The notes under the pieces are model-generated. The model did not search any database. It worked only from the letters and a program-made list of their open reading frames with translations, and had not been told where the DNA came from. DNA of 64,000 nt from Halobacteriales archaeon YIM A00013 (GTDB lineage: Archaea; Halobacteriota; Halobacteria; Halobacteriales; Haloarculaceae), in NCBI GenBank assembly GCA_025041195.1, contig JAKCFM010000001.1, positions 806,001 through 870,000 on the forward strand, in the 5' to 3' direction. Below are positions 8,837 through 17,261 of this stretch, one piece after another (positions within the stretch are counted from its first letter, which is position 1; every line of letters starts with the position of its first letter). The position numbers and the translations under genes were made by a program.

Positions 8837-8892
8837 TCGCCAGAACGCGTGCGTTCTGACTGCTAACCAGAAATCTTCGACTTCTGGTGATG
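8837..8892 (+). repeat. 56-bp double-hairpin insert B inside tnpB, inverted relative to A
   Basis: The insert separates GACTAC from CACCGCAAACTTCC in the tnpB coding sequence and shifts the frame (56 is not a multiple of 3). It contains hairpin CAGAACGC-GT-GCGTTCTG (8841-8858, perfect) and hairpin CCAGAAATC-TTC-GACTTCTGG (8867-8887, one mismatch). On the plus strand it carries the same CTGCTAACCAGAAATCT ... TGGTGATGG segment that insert A has on the minus strand. Confidence 0.85.
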
Positions 8893-9426
8893 GTAGTCGA
8901 GGGCTATCGCCCCGATTTTCGAGAGCGTCAGAATGGCGTGTTCGGTGCGGCCCGTGTTACTATCCACGTCGAAGCCTGACTGATTGAACACGATACTGCG
9001 GTACTCTCGCGGCGACTTCCACCTCAGCTTCCCGACTTTGTACCCCTTCTCTTTGAGGGATGTGAGAACGCTCAAACTGGAATAGATACGACGGACGGCC
9101 ATCTGCAAGCACTTCGCGTTCACCGTTTTCCATACCGACCACTCGCGCTTCTAGCCGGGGAGCCTGTTCTGGAGGGTGGTGTAACTGGGTTTGTCGCCGT
9201 CTGGAGCGGAATCGTACTTTCCGAGCGCGTGATTATACACTTGCCGACAGATATTGATGTGTCTGCGGGCTTCGGTAGCCACGTCATCCGTCGGGTACGC
9301 TCGGTACTTGTACGTCTGCTCCACTACACCTCAACTGGAGTGTGGGCTACTTAACCATTCGCTTTAAGTCGGTCGGTTTGTCGGATTCAGCCACGGGTAC
9401 TGTTCCCCGTGGAATTCTCCTTGAAT

Positions 9427-9436
9427 ATCTTTAAAC
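9427..9436 (+). promoter_or_regulatory. TATA-like box, DUF1616 gene
   Basis: ATCTTTAAAC is centred about 29 bp before the ATG at 9461, the spacing expected for a leaderless haloarchaeal transcript. Confidence 0.5.
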
Positions 9437-9460
9437 TCCTCCAACCTGTAGTCACCGAAA

Positions 9461-10414
9461 ATGGTACGTTGGTTGCTCGATCTCGTGCTTGCCGCGGCGC
9501 TGACGGCACTGGCTGGTGTTGGTTTTTTTATGCTCGACGGGATCGCCAGAATTGCACTCGTTCTCCCGTTGCTCATGTTCCTCCCTGGATACGGGATGCT
9601 CTCAGTGCTCTTTCCCGAGGAGAGCAAACTCGGTCGGGCACGACGCGGTCGACGTCCCTGGGGGTCGCCCGACCGTCGAAGCGGGCAAGGCTCTGAAGAC
9701 GATTACTTGCTCGGCAATATGGAACGGTTTGTGCTCTCGATCGCCCTGAGTCTTGCGCTCGTTGCGTTCACCGTTTTCGGTCTGAACTTCACGGTGGGGT
9801 TCGGTGAGCCCCAGCGGATTGCAATTCTTCTGATGGGTTTTACTGGCTCGATGCTTATCTTCGCGCTCGCGCGACGAATCGTCTTGCCACCTGAAGAGCG
9901 ATTCGCCCTCGAATTCTCGGCGTCGGGAATCCCAACCGATGCGGGCTTTCTCAGCGTCTTCGGAATGAGTCTGCTCATTCTCGCCGCGAGCGCCGGCGGC
10001 TTCGTCGTACTCAATCCAACACCCGATGGCGGCTCTTCGGGACTCGCAATCGTCGATCAGGGCACCTTCAGTGGCGGAGAGACAGCCACCTACAACGGCG
10101 AGCCGGTGACGCTGTCGATACAGAACACCTACCCTTCGCCCAAAGAGTACTCGGTCGTCGCGAAAGTTGGTGGAGAGCGCCACGGCGATCCAGTAACCGC
10201 CACTGTCGAGCCCAACTCGTTCAGAGAAGTTCGCTTCGAGGATATGCCCGGTGGAGATGAGCGAATCACGTTCTATCTGTACGAGGGCGCACCTCCGGAA
10301 GAGGTCTCTCGCGACACGGCGATCGCTGTGGCACCCATCGGTCCATCTGCGAGTCAGAACGCCATCAGCGTACCTGCTATCCTCGCTCCAGTGCAACTCC
10401 CAGGTGGCCACTGA
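9461..10414 (+). CDS. DUF1616 domain membrane protein
   Basis: A 317-residue membrane protein of the DUF1616 family. Transmembrane segments fall at about residues 5-25, 28-50, 87-110, 118-140 and 165-187. LPGYGMLSVLFPEE (about 41-54) is the characteristic DUF1616 block after helix 2. The rest, from about 190, is a soluble beta-rich extracytoplasmic domain, probably Ig-like. The family is often found in haloarchaeal surface-glycan (N-glycosylation, exopolysaccharide) regions, which fits the operon at 0-7.6 kb, but its function is unknown. The next gene starts 2 bp after the stop, so the two are co-transcribed. Confidence 0.85.
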   Translation: MVRWLLDLVLAAALTALAGVGFFMLDGIARIALVLPLLMFLPGYGMLSVLFPEESKLGRARRGRRPWGSPDRRSGQGSEDDYLLGNMERFVLSIALSLALVAFTVFGLNFTVGFGEPQRIAILLMGFTGSMLIFALARRIVLPPEERFALEFSASGIPTDAGFLSVFGMSLLILAASAGGFVVLNPTPDGGSSGLAIVDQGTFSGGETATYNGEPVTLSIQNTYPSPKEYSVVAKVGGERHGDPVTATVEPNSFREVRFEDMPGGDERITFYLYEGAPPEEVSRDTAIAVAPIGPSASQNAISVPAILAPVQLPGGH

Positions 10415-10416
10415 TC

Positions 10417-11028
10417 ATGTGGCCATGGGGACACGCAGCCACCGGCTATCTCTGCTACTCGCTCGGCACGCGCCTGTTCGGACGCTCGCCAACTGGATCG
10501 ACAACGCTGGCTGTGCTCTTTGGGACCCAGCTTCCGGATCTGCTCGATAAACCGCTTTCATGGGTGTTCGAGCTGTTCCCACAGGGGTACTCCGTCGGAC
10601 ACTCCGTGTTCCTCGCCGTGCCAGTCGGGCTGTTCGTCATGCTCATTGCATACCACAGCAGCCACACTGAGACCGGTCTCGGCTTCGTCGTGGGCTACTG
10701 GTCGCACCTGCTCGGTGATCTCCTCTTTGGGCTGGTTACGAACAACCCACTCACGGCAGAACGACTGCTCTGGCCGATCGTCACGCTACCGTCGTACACC
10801 AACGATCTCAGCGCCCTTGAGCGAATCGTGGCCTACGGCATCTCATTTCTGCACTTTTTCGCCGATGAGGGACTCGTTCCTGCGCTTGTTTTGCTCGCGA
10901 TTTACTTCGGTCCCGTCGTCGTGGCCACGCTTGTCTGGTTGTATGATGGATATCCTGGCACGGGAACCATCCGTCGGTTGCTCGCTCGGAGCTGGATCAC
11001 AGCGAAGGATCTACTGACCCCGTTTTAA
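10417..11028 (+). CDS. YdjM-like membrane-bound metal-dependent hydrolase
   Basis: A 203-residue membrane protein of the LexA-binding/YdjM-like membrane hydrolase family. WPWGHAATGY opens the protein, PDLLDKPLSW is near residue 45, HSVF near 68 and GYWSHLLGDLLFG near 93. These His/Asp positions are the family's presumed metal ligands. There are four or five predicted transmembrane helices. It follows DUF1616 by 2 bp. Substrate and role are unknown. A phosphatase-like activity on a lipid or glycan intermediate would fit the neighbourhood but is inference. Confidence 0.82.
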   Translation: MWPWGHAATGYLCYSLGTRLFGRSPTGSTTLAVLFGTQLPDLLDKPLSWVFELFPQGYSVGHSVFLAVPVGLFVMLIAYHSSHTETGLGFVVGYWSHLLGDLLFGLVTNNPLTAERLLWPIVTLPSYTNDLSALERIVAYGISFLHFFADEGLVPALVLLAIYFGPVVVATLVWLYDGYPGTGTIRRLLARSWITAKDLLTPF

Positions 11029-11225
11029 ACAGATCTTGGTGTCTCAGTTCGGTCCAAGGACGCGCCATATAAAAACCGAATACGTTAATAATTAAATTAT
11101 AACACTTTGCCGTGTTTTGCCCGCAAAACGAGTAATGGTTCTAACCAGATTAGGAGGTTATAGATAACGTTTGTGGCCAAATCGCCGAATTTGTCTGATC
11201 GTTGGCTGATCGATATAGTAAGTTA

Positions 11226-11235
11226 TTTTGTATAG
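11226..11235 (+). promoter_or_regulatory. TATA-like box, beta-helix protein gene
   Basis: TTTTGTATAG lies 24-33 bp before the ATG at 11259, inside a 230-bp AT-rich spacer. This is consistent with a leaderless transcript. Confidence 0.45.
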
Positions 11236-11258
11236 TACTCCCGTGATCCCAATGGACT

Positions 11259-12902
11259 ATGCCAGAGAGAGAAGAGGCCAGAACACTGTCGCGTCTGTCA
11301 CCAGGCGTCAGTCGTCGTTCGTTCCTCGGAACGACCGGCGCTGCTGCAGCATCGCTGTCGGTGTCAGGGACCGCCGCTGCGGGGTCCTGTTCGCGGCAGG
11401 ATTCCGATTCGGACGTTGCGATCAAGAAAGCGTCAACGGACGAAGTCGAGCTTCAGTCCGAGGCACCTGAGTCCGAGTCGGTGGCGGACATCGACTATGA
11501 CGAGGTTATCAACGTCGTTGAAGCTGGCGCGGACAACACCGGTGGAAAGTCGATCACGCCGCTTATTCGTGATCTCGCTTCGTCGAACACCCTCCTGAAG
11601 TTCCCTGAGGGTCGCTATCTCGTCGACGAGTGGGTCCGACTCACCGGATTCGAGAACTTCGGGATGGTCGGTGAGAATGCCACACTCGTGCCGGCTCCAG
11701 CCAACCAGTACAAGGGCGATCCGATCATGTTCAAGCTGGGTGTGTTTTCGAACCCCGGTCGGAACCTGGAGTTCCGCAACTTCACCGTGGATTACACGGC
11801 ACCGAACACCGGCGTTCGTGCCCTTCACGCGGCCGTCTCTGACGGCCTTCGCGTCGAGAACGTTGCCGTTGAGGGCGTTCACGACGCCGGAACCTGGGGC
11901 CCATTCAAGGCTGACATCGTTGATTCGGGCGGCTACGGAATCGTCAAAAACGTTGAGGTTCCTGAGGGTGGTGTGTACACCAAAAACACCGCACAGGACA
12001 TTGAACCAACCGTCAAAAACGGTCCGACTGGCTTCTTGCTCTCGCCGTTCCACGCAGGACGCCTGGACGTTGTCGATTCCGTTATCGGTGCGTTCCCCGA
12101 CAACGGTCTCTACGACTCGGAAAGCCCTGGACAGGTCGTCGTGAAAGGTGGACGGTTTGCGAACTCCAACTCCGGTAACATTCGGATCACCGGCGACAAC
12201 AGTGGTGTGTACGGCGCACACGTCGTCATCGATCAGAACCGACCGAACGACCGTGGCCAGCACGGAGTTCGTTTCGACGGTGGGAAAAACCTCACCGTCG
12301 CGGACACCGTTATCGAGATGACCCAACCAAACGGGCACGGAATCTTCACGCTCAGCTCGGTTGAATCGGCGACGATCGAGAACACCAAAATCTTCGCCGG
12401 GAAGAACGACGCCCGGGAAACGATCAAGTCGATCGCCGTCCGCAAGGGTGCTGGAGCAATCGATATCATCAACAGTGAGGTCGTTCAGGACCACGAAGGC
12501 CCTGCACTCAACGTTAGTGACGGCTCCTCACCGGTTCGTGTCAAGGGACTCTCGGTCTCTGGCGAATCGACGGGTGAGACCGGAAGCCGAGAGGCGCTCA
12601 TCACGCAGCGTGATGGCACCGAATTCCGCGGCCTCGACGTTGATCTTCCGAACGGAAGCCGCCGCCGTGCGCTCGGCATCTTTTCCGACAGCGTCAGTGT
12701 CCTCGGTGGGACCTACTCCTCATCCGGACTGCCGATCACTGTCGAGGGCTCCGACGTTCTCATCAAGGAAGTGACGGCAGGTGCGTACGACGGATCGACG
12801 GTCGCCGTCGACGTCGAATCGGGTGTCGCCAAACTCGTGAACAACAAACTCACGAACGGTGCCGCAGGCGACATAATTGAACAAGGCAACGAATACATCT
12901 GA
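11259..12902 (+). CDS. Tat-exported right-handed beta-helix protein
   Basis: A 547-residue secreted protein. The Tat motif SRRSFLG is at residues 18-24, followed by a hydrophobic Ala-rich stretch to about 41. The mature part starts with DEVINVVEAGADNTGG, the pectate-lyase/pectin-type opening (VxxAGADxTG), and continues with repeated short strands (IRITGD, LTVADTVIEM, SATIENTKIF) typical of a parallel beta-helix. Such proteins bind or cleave polysaccharides. No catalytic triad can be assigned, so lyase activity is only possible. An ATG at 11252 is out of frame, and the start used keeps the Tat signal at the N-terminus. It may act on the cell's own or environmental glycans. Confidence 0.85.
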   Translation: MPEREEARTLSRLSPGVSRRSFLGTTGAAAASLSVSGTAAAGSCSRQDSDSDVAIKKASTDEVELQSEAPESESVADIDYDEVINVVEAGADNTGGKSITPLIRDLASSNTLLKFPEGRYLVDEWVRLTGFENFGMVGENATLVPAPANQYKGDPIMFKLGVFSNPGRNLEFRNFTVDYTAPNTGVRALHAAVSDGLRVENVAVEGVHDAGTWGPFKADIVDSGGYGIVKNVEVPEGGVYTKNTAQDIEPTVKNGPTGFLLSPFHAGRLDVVDSVIGAFPDNGLYDSESPGQVVVKGGRFANSNSGNIRITGDNSGVYGAHVVIDQNRPNDRGQHGVRFDGGKNLTVADTVIEMTQPNGHGIFTLSSVESATIENTKIFAGKNDARETIKSIAVRKGAGAIDIINSEVVQDHEGPALNVSDGSSPVRVKGLSVSGESTGETGSREALITQRDGTEFRGLDVDLPNGSRRRALGIFSDSVSVLGGTYSSSGLPITVEGSDVLIKEVTAGAYDGSTVAVDVESGVAKLVNNKLTNGAAGDIIEQGNEYI

Positions 12903-12964
12903 GGTCTTTCATCGGTCCCTGTTCGATTCGACGTACACAAACGGCTGTATGCCGTATGTAACGT

Positions 12965-13549
12965 ATGTCGTCAATTACGAACATCGCTGCTGGTGTTCAG
13001 GCGTTCACCAGCAACGCGTTTCTCGTTACCGGTGACCGGACCGTCCTGATTGACGCTGGTAACGAGTTTGACGCACCAGAACGGATCAGAGAGCACACTG
13101 ATGATCTCGACGCAGTCGTGCTTACGCACACGCATCCGGACCACATCGGCAATCTCACAGCGGTGACCGAGGCGTTCGATGTCGAGACCTGGGGGTTCGA
13201 TCCGTCACACGCGCTGGTTGATACCCCCATCGCTGACGGTGAGCGGATACCAATCGGCGATTCGACGTACGAAGTGCTCCACACTCCAGGACACAAAGAC
13301 GACCATTGCTGTCTCTACGCGAGTGCAACCGGGACGCTGTTCGCCGGCGATCTCATTTTTGCCAACGGAAGCTTCGGTCGGACGGATCTCGAGGAAGGCA
13401 ATCGCGAGACGCTGGTGGAGTCAATCGAGTACGTCCTCGCAAAAACCGACGAGACACTCACAGCGATCCACACGGGCCACGGCGCAAGCGTCACTGACAG
13501 TCCGTATGATAACATCGAACTCGCCCGTCGCGCAGCAGAGCTCTACTGA
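12965..13549 (+). CDS. MBL-fold metallohydrolase (glyoxalase II-like)
   Basis: A 194-residue metallo-beta-lactamase-fold hydrolase. The metal motif HTHPDH lies in VVLTHTHPDHIGN (about 56-68), the second His in LHTPGHKDDHCC (about 103-114), the bridging Asp in LFAGDLIF (about 123-130) and the last His in IHTGHGA (about 167-173). All ligands are present, so it should be active. Size and pattern fit small glyoxalase II-like thioesterases. The substrate is unknown. It converges with the P-loop gene, with a 7-bp overlap of the 3' ends. Confidence 0.87.
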   Translation: MSSITNIAAGVQAFTSNAFLVTGDRTVLIDAGNEFDAPERIREHTDDLDAVVLTHTHPDHIGNLTAVTEAFDVETWGFDPSHALVDTPIADGERIPIGDSTYEVLHTPGHKDDHCCLYASATGTLFAGDLIFANGSFGRTDLEEGNRETLVESIEYVLAKTDETLTAIHTGHGASVTDSPYDNIELARRAAELY

Positions 13550-14355
13550 GTTGCTGTCTCCAGCAACGCGTCGTATGCAGGTTCGTAGGCGGTCGCAATC
13601 GCTTCTGGATCACTCTGGCGCGCTTTTGTGAGTGCGTAGAGGTCACACTCTGCGACGGGATCGATGAGATCCGTGACGCGGTCGACTGACACCTCAAGGC
13701 GACCGTGTTGGGCGCTGCCGCTGGCAACGGAACAGGCGTTTGCATACCGCCTCCCGTCGTAGATGCGAGCCCGCCGTGGCTCGACGACCGCCACTGCATC
13801 CGGTTCGAACGTTCGTAGCGGCCGTGCAATTGCACCGTACGATTCGACGACGGCCGGTTTCGTGGTCTCGATCCGCTGCGAAATCCGTTCGAGGGCGCCC
13901 AAATGGTGCGTTTCCATCAACTCGTTGAACTGCTTGAGCGAATGAACGGGCGTTCCATCGGCGAGTTCAAGCCGCGTGATGAGATCGTCGGGCAGCGCCA
14001 CCGTGTCGTTGTACAGATACGTTGGATCGACAACGCCAACGCGATCAACGAGAAACTCCCGGTCAGTCCGGCCCAGGAGCCCCTCGGCCGGTCCCGGTGA
14101 TGGCCGCCAGAGGCGGTGAATCGGATTAATCGACACCGGGTGGTGGTCCGTGGGACTCGCACTGGCGAGTCGACGCGCGTCTTTGCCGTACAGCAGTCCG
14201 CGATCGGTTGCGACGTCGACATCGTCGTGGTCGTACCAGTGGTCGTTGCCAGCGCGGGGTTTAAATCCCGTTGCGCCGAGCCGATCGATCAGTCCGACTG
14301 AAAACGTCGTTTTGCCCGCATCCACACGGGACCGTCCGGCGACGAGCAACTGCAT
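13543..14355 (-). CDS. P-loop NTPase, haloarchaeal
   Basis: A 270-residue protein beginning MQLLVAGRSRVDAGKTTFS. GRSRVDAGKT at residues 7-16 is a Walker A loop. The ATG at 14355 is chosen because 14403 adds residues overlapping the upstream gene's end. The body includes KPRAGNDHWYDHDD near 32 and HHPVSINPIHRLWRPSPGP near 70, recognisable only as conserved haloarchaeal sequence. It is 1 bp from the stop of the DUF5827 gene, so the two form an operon. The function is not known. The N-terminal loop suggests a SIMIBI-class ATPase or GTPase. Confidence 0.75.
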   Translation of the reverse strand: MQLLVAGRSRVDAGKTTFSVGLIDRLGATGFKPRAGNDHWYDHDDVDVATDRGLLYGKDARRLASASPTDHHPVSINPIHRLWRPSPGPAEGLLGRTDREFLVDRVGVVDPTYLYNDTVALPDDLITRLELADGTPVHSLKQFNELMETHHLGALERISQRIETTKPAVVESYGAIARPLRTFEPDAVAVVEPRRARIYDGRRYANACSVASGSAQHGRLEVSVDRVTDLIDPVAECDLYALTKARQSDPEAIATAYEPAYDALLETATQ

Positions 14356-14356
14356 C

Positions 14357-14620
14357 TTACGCGAGTCCGTAGTGACCCGGTTCGTCATCACTTTCGGGCG
14401 CACCGAAGACGAACGACTCGGCGTTGTAGATCATCCACGGGATCGCCCAGTCGAGTAACACCGCCTCGGTCTCCGCATCGAGTTCGCGATCCGGTTCAAG
14501 GCCCTGGAGCAGGCGAGCAATTTCGTAGGTGGTGTACATCTGATCCGGTTCTAACACCGCCTCGGGTGCTTTAAAAGCCAGCGGCTGGAGGCGTTCGAAA
14601 TTTGCTTTCGGTCGTGGCAT
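14357..14620 (-). CDS. DUF5827-like small acidic protein
   Basis: An 87-residue acidic soluble protein starting MPRPKANFERL. The core MYTTYEIARLLQGL, DAETEAVLLDWAIPWM and the tail ESDDEPGHYGLA match what I know of the haloarchaeal DUF5827 family, whose function is undescribed. The ATG at 14620 gives the family start, and the in-frame 14647 start is less likely. It is directly followed by the P-loop gene. Confidence 0.75.
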   Translation of the reverse strand: MPRPKANFERLQPLAFKAPEAVLEPDQMYTTYEIARLLQGLEPDRELDAETEAVLLDWAIPWMIYNAESFVFGAPESDDEPGHYGLA

Positions 14621-14671
14621 ACACTCTAGCAGTTTCGCGAGCGCCAAAAGACCGCCGTCTCCTCGCCGAGC

Positions 14672-15283
14672 CTACTCGTGAGAAGCAACGACGTTCTCGT
14701 ACTGCTGGGCCACATCGTCCCAGTCAATCACTTCGAAGAACGCATCAATGAACGACCCACGGTCTGGTCCGTAATCGTAGTAGTACGAGTGCTCCCAGAC
14801 GTCGAGTGCGAGAATGGGATGCGCGCCCCAGAGCGCACCCTGGTCGTGTTTATCCACGGCAACGTTCCGGAGCTGCTTCGCTACCGGGTCGTAGACGAGC
14901 AGTGCCCAGCCACCAGCAGCACTCGCCGCGGAGCGGAACTCGCCCTCCCAGCCGTCGTACGATCCAAAGTCCTCCTCGATACGGCTCGCAAGCTCACCGG
15001 ACGGCGTGCCACCGCCGTTTGGCGACATATTATTCCAGAACAACGTGTGGAGATAGTGACCACAGCCGTTGTGGGTGACGTTCGAGAGTGCTCCTGGCGT
15101 CGAGTCGTACTCTCCGCTCGATCGGTTGGCTGCCAGCGTCTGTTCTGCGCTTTCAAGCCCGTTGACGTAGCCCTGGTGGTGCGTGTCGTGGTGCCAGGTG
15201 AGCACTTGCTCTGAGATGTGCGGTTCGAGTGCATCGTAGTCGTACGGCAACGGGGGAAGTTCCGGGTTCGAGTGTTCAGTCAT
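14672..15283 (-). CDS. sod: Superoxide dismutase (Mn/Fe)
   Basis: A 203-residue cytosolic SOD that dismutates superoxide to O2 and H2O2. Metal ligands align as H31 (TWHHDTHHQGYVNG), H79 (CGHYLHTLFW), D161 and H165 (ALDVWEHSYYYDYG). The length is normal. The sequence looks like the Mn-dependent haloarchaeal enzymes, but metal choice cannot be proven from motifs. It is transcribed alone, with a TATA-like TTAAAT about 40 bp upstream and a perfect 6-bp inverted repeat between that and the start. Confidence 0.96.
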   Translation of the reverse strand: MTEHSNPELPPLPYDYDALEPHISEQVLTWHHDTHHQGYVNGLESAEQTLAANRSSGEYDSTPGALSNVTHNGCGHYLHTLFWNNMSPNGGGTPSGELASRIEEDFGSYDGWEGEFRSAASAAGGWALLVYDPVAKQLRNVAVDKHDQGALWGAHPILALDVWEHSYYYDYGPDRGSFIDAFFEVIDWDDVAQQYENVVASHE

Positions 15284-15299
15284 TGTGGTATCCTCGTTT

Positions 15300-15316
15300 C
15301 AGCCCTCTACGGGCTG
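15300..15316. promoter_or_regulatory. Inverted repeat in the sod leader
   Basis: CAGCCC-TCTAC-GGGCTG pairs perfectly (6-bp arms, 5-nt loop). It lies 17-33 bp before the sod start and just downstream of the TATA-like TTAAAT. It could be an operator near the transcription start or an mRNA hairpin. No regulator is identified. Confidence 0.4.
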
Positions 15317-15386
15317 GATGTTAAATCTTGAGATGTGCCCACATTACTCTCGTCCATTGTCAAGAAGAAACTGAGCGTTTGCTGGC

Positions 15387-15983
15387 TCAGAACAGATGCG
15401 TTGTGTCGAGACGAGCTGCTGTCTCGCCGAGTAGCTGCGTCGCATCCGCGTATTTCAGCACCTGTTGCATGTCGCCCTCAATTTCTAGTTCTCCGCTCAT
15501 AACGGCAGGAACCGGATCCAGCGTGCCACTCACGATACGCTTCCAGGCCCCGTGTTCACCCGTGAGAACAAAGCCCACGTCTCGTTCGTCACGATCTGAG
15601 AGGATCTCCGTTTCTCGACAGCCCCCATCGTACAAGTCGATATACGTGTACACCGTTCCGTCGACGATGTGATCTTCGACCTGGTCTAAGAGTGCACTAG
15701 AGCGCTCTGGAAGATGAGTTCGCACGTTGTCGTCGATCAGCTCTGCGGCCTCGGCCACGGGAATGTCCGCCAGTTGCTCGCGAAGCCCATCGGCGACACC
15801 ATCCAACGCCTCCTCTGGGAGTGCCCCTAGCGTCGTCTCCCCAATCGGAACGTCGGTGATCTCGAACAACAGCGCACCGTTGAACTCGACACCCCAGCCA
15901 GCACCCGCCTCACTGAGCTGGTCGTTCTCCTCCAGGGCGGTTTCATACGCTGACAGCCACTCGCTTGTGGGATACAGCACCAT
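15387..15983 (-). CDS. SCP2-like lipid/acyl-binding protein
   Basis: A 198-residue soluble acidic protein, paralogous to the protein at 18825-19385. Both share an opening with W-S near residue 8, GWGVEFNG/GWGVDFNG near 30, a cysteine-bearing DGGC/NGGC, and the C-terminal ExEGDMQQVLKYADA/DLDGDMQKVLQYSDA. That tail resembles the sterol-carrier-protein-2 segment (G-x-hydrophobic-x-G-D). With an acyl-CoA dehydrogenase and another SCP2 protein upstream, a role in carrying acyl-CoA or another lipid substrate is likely, but binding is not shown. Confidence 0.7.
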   Translation of the reverse strand: MVLYPTSEWLSAYETALEENDQLSEAGAGWGVEFNGALLFEITDVPIGETTLGALPEEALDGVADGLREQLADIPVAEAAELIDDNVRTHLPERSSALLDQVEDHIVDGTVYTYIDLYDGGCRETEILSDRDERDVGFVLTGEHGAWKRIVSGTLDPVPAVMSGELEIEGDMQQVLKYADATQLLGETAARLDTTHLF

Positions 15984-16051
15984 CGTGGTCCGAATCGTGC
16001 GACCATCACGTTGGATCTATAGCCGGCTATACGGGGGTATTTTTTGTTGGA

Positions 16052-17260
16052 TCAGTGATAGGCGCTCATGCCGGTGAGCTCAGAGCCGACGATGAGCTTC
16101 TGGATCTCGGTGGTGCCGTCCGGGATCGTCATCACACGGGCGTCGCGGTAGTACCGTTCGAGTCGGTTCTCAGGTTTGAGTCCCTCAGCTCCGAACACCT
16201 GAATTGCGTCGTCAGTCACCTGCTTACTCGTTTCGGCGGTGTAGCCCTTCGCCAGCGAAGACATGAGTCGTGCGTCAGGATCACCAGATTCGAGCAGTTC
16301 GGCCGCTCGGCGGGCGAGTCCACGTGACGTTTCGAGCCCGGCTTTCATCTGATACAGTTTGTCCTGCACGAGCTGGTGTTGTGCAATCGGTTTCTCAAAT
16401 GTTTCCCGATCGGTGGCGTACGCCACGGCCTCGTCCATTGCGGCCTGCATGATCCCAACGGCCATAAAGGACATTCCGGTTCGCATGAACGAGAACGTGG
16501 CATTCAGCGGCTTCTGCTCGAAGAACAGCTGGGTGACGCTCTCGGGGAACGGAACGATCTCATGCATCTCATGCCCCTCCATGATCGCATTGGAGAAGAT
16601 ATTCGAGAGCCGGTTTCCTTCGGGGACTCTGACCGAATCGAACGTGATTTTAGCGTTCGAGACGCCCTTCCAGCCCAGCTTGTCCAGCTCCTCGGTTTCG
16701 AAACTCGCGTTCTCGCGATCGACCAGGAACATGTCCTGAGCATCGGTCGATTCGTCGTGTGCAACCACGAGCACCACGTCTGCGTAGTGAGCGTTGCCCA
16801 CCCAGATCTTCTGCCCGTTGATGACGAATTCGTCGCCGTCCTTGGTTGCTGTCGTCCGCGGTCTCGCAGTGTCAGAGCCACCGCTTGGTTCGGTGACAGC
16901 AAGACTAGCCAGACACTCGCCGGTTTCGAGCTTTGGCACCATGGCCTCGCGGGTTTGTGGAGCGGCGAATCTGACGAACACTGACGGGAACGACATCATC
17001 AGACCAACGTTCAGGCTCGGCCAGACGTAGCTGATCTCTTCTGCCGTGAGCATGAACTTCCAGACATCCCCAAAGAAGTTCGGAGCGATATCGGGATCGA
17101 AGCCGATGCCGAACTCGCGGAGATCTGTGACAAACCCCATCAGGGTGTCCCTGTCCATCGGCCCGTTGCGATCGAGCTCGTCGACGACCGGTTCGACGTT
17201 TTCCTGCAGATACCCCCGCAGATCGGCCCGAAACGCCCGCTGTTCGTCTGTCAGTTGCAT
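16052..17260 (-). CDS. Acyl-CoA dehydrogenase
   Basis: A 402-residue FAD-dependent acyl-CoA dehydrogenase that introduces a C2-C3 double bond in acyl-CoA. It has the helical N-domain, SLAVTEPSGGSDT (about 121-133, FAD/substrate loop), FVINGQKIWVGNAHYAD and a C-terminal helical bundle with QVFGAEGLKPENRLERYYRD. At the usual catalytic IYEGT position the sequence is IPDGTTEIQ, so D381 stands where medium-chain enzymes have Glu. The base may sit elsewhere, as in some family branches. It starts 2 bp after the SCP2 gene ends, in the same operon. Confidence 0.93.
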   Translation of the reverse strand: MQLTDEQRAFRADLRGYLQENVEPVVDELDRNGPMDRDTLMGFVTDLREFGIGFDPDIAPNFFGDVWKFMLTAEEISYVWPSLNVGLMMSFPSVFVRFAAPQTREAMVPKLETGECLASLAVTEPSGGSDTARPRTTATKDGDEFVINGQKIWVGNAHYADVVLVVAHDESTDAQDMFLVDRENASFETEELDKLGWKGVSNAKITFDSVRVPEGNRLSNIFSNAIMEGHEMHEIVPFPESVTQLFFEQKPLNATFSFMRTGMSFMAVGIMQAAMDEAVAYATDRETFEKPIAQHQLVQDKLYQMKAGLETSRGLARRAAELLESGDPDARLMSSLAKGYTAETSKQVTDDAIQVFGAEGLKPENRLERYYRDARVMTIPDGTTEIQKLIVGSELTGMSAYH

Positions 17261-17261
17261 C

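Larger units (their letters stand above)
7778..9324 (-). pseudogene. tnpB: tnpB pseudogene (IS1341-type RNA-guided nuclease relic)
   Basis: The frame starts at a GTG at 9324 (VEQTYKYRAYPTDDV, the haloarchaeal TnpB N-terminus) and is broken twice. An amber TAG at 9151-9153 replaces the Trp expected in PGWKREW. A 56-bp insert at 8837-8892 then shifts the frame after LSKIGAIALDYH. The remaining C-terminal half has the RuvC Asp (DTVGIDLG), Glu (VFLEDLS), a four-Cys zinc ribbon (CANCG ... CPAC) and the final Asp region DRDENASYN. A 51-bp insert at 8315-8365 lies in frame between ASM and WRETIKTF. Near the end an in-frame hairpin array replaces the normal tail, so the frame runs to 7778, past the apparent right end. 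No TnpA is present. It is non-functional as encoded. Confidence 0.92.
7831..9350 (-). mobile_element. IS200/IS605-group (IS1341-type) element, decayed
   Basis: The element is a solitary tnpB without tnpA. The right end is recognised from GTGAACTACCCCGGGC at 7831-7846, the subterminal GTAGTTCAC plus GC-stem typical of haloarchaeal TnpB elements read on the minus strand. The left end is placed just upstream of the GTG start, near the CCACACTCCAGTTGAGG block, and is uncertain by about 20 bp. It sits between the sugar-nucleotide operon promoter and the DUF1616 gene. Confidence 0.75.

Noticed and set aside
7882-8892. The hairpin elements as a CRISPR array
   Set aside because: The units differ in sequence, have no spacers of constant length and no cas genes are nearby.
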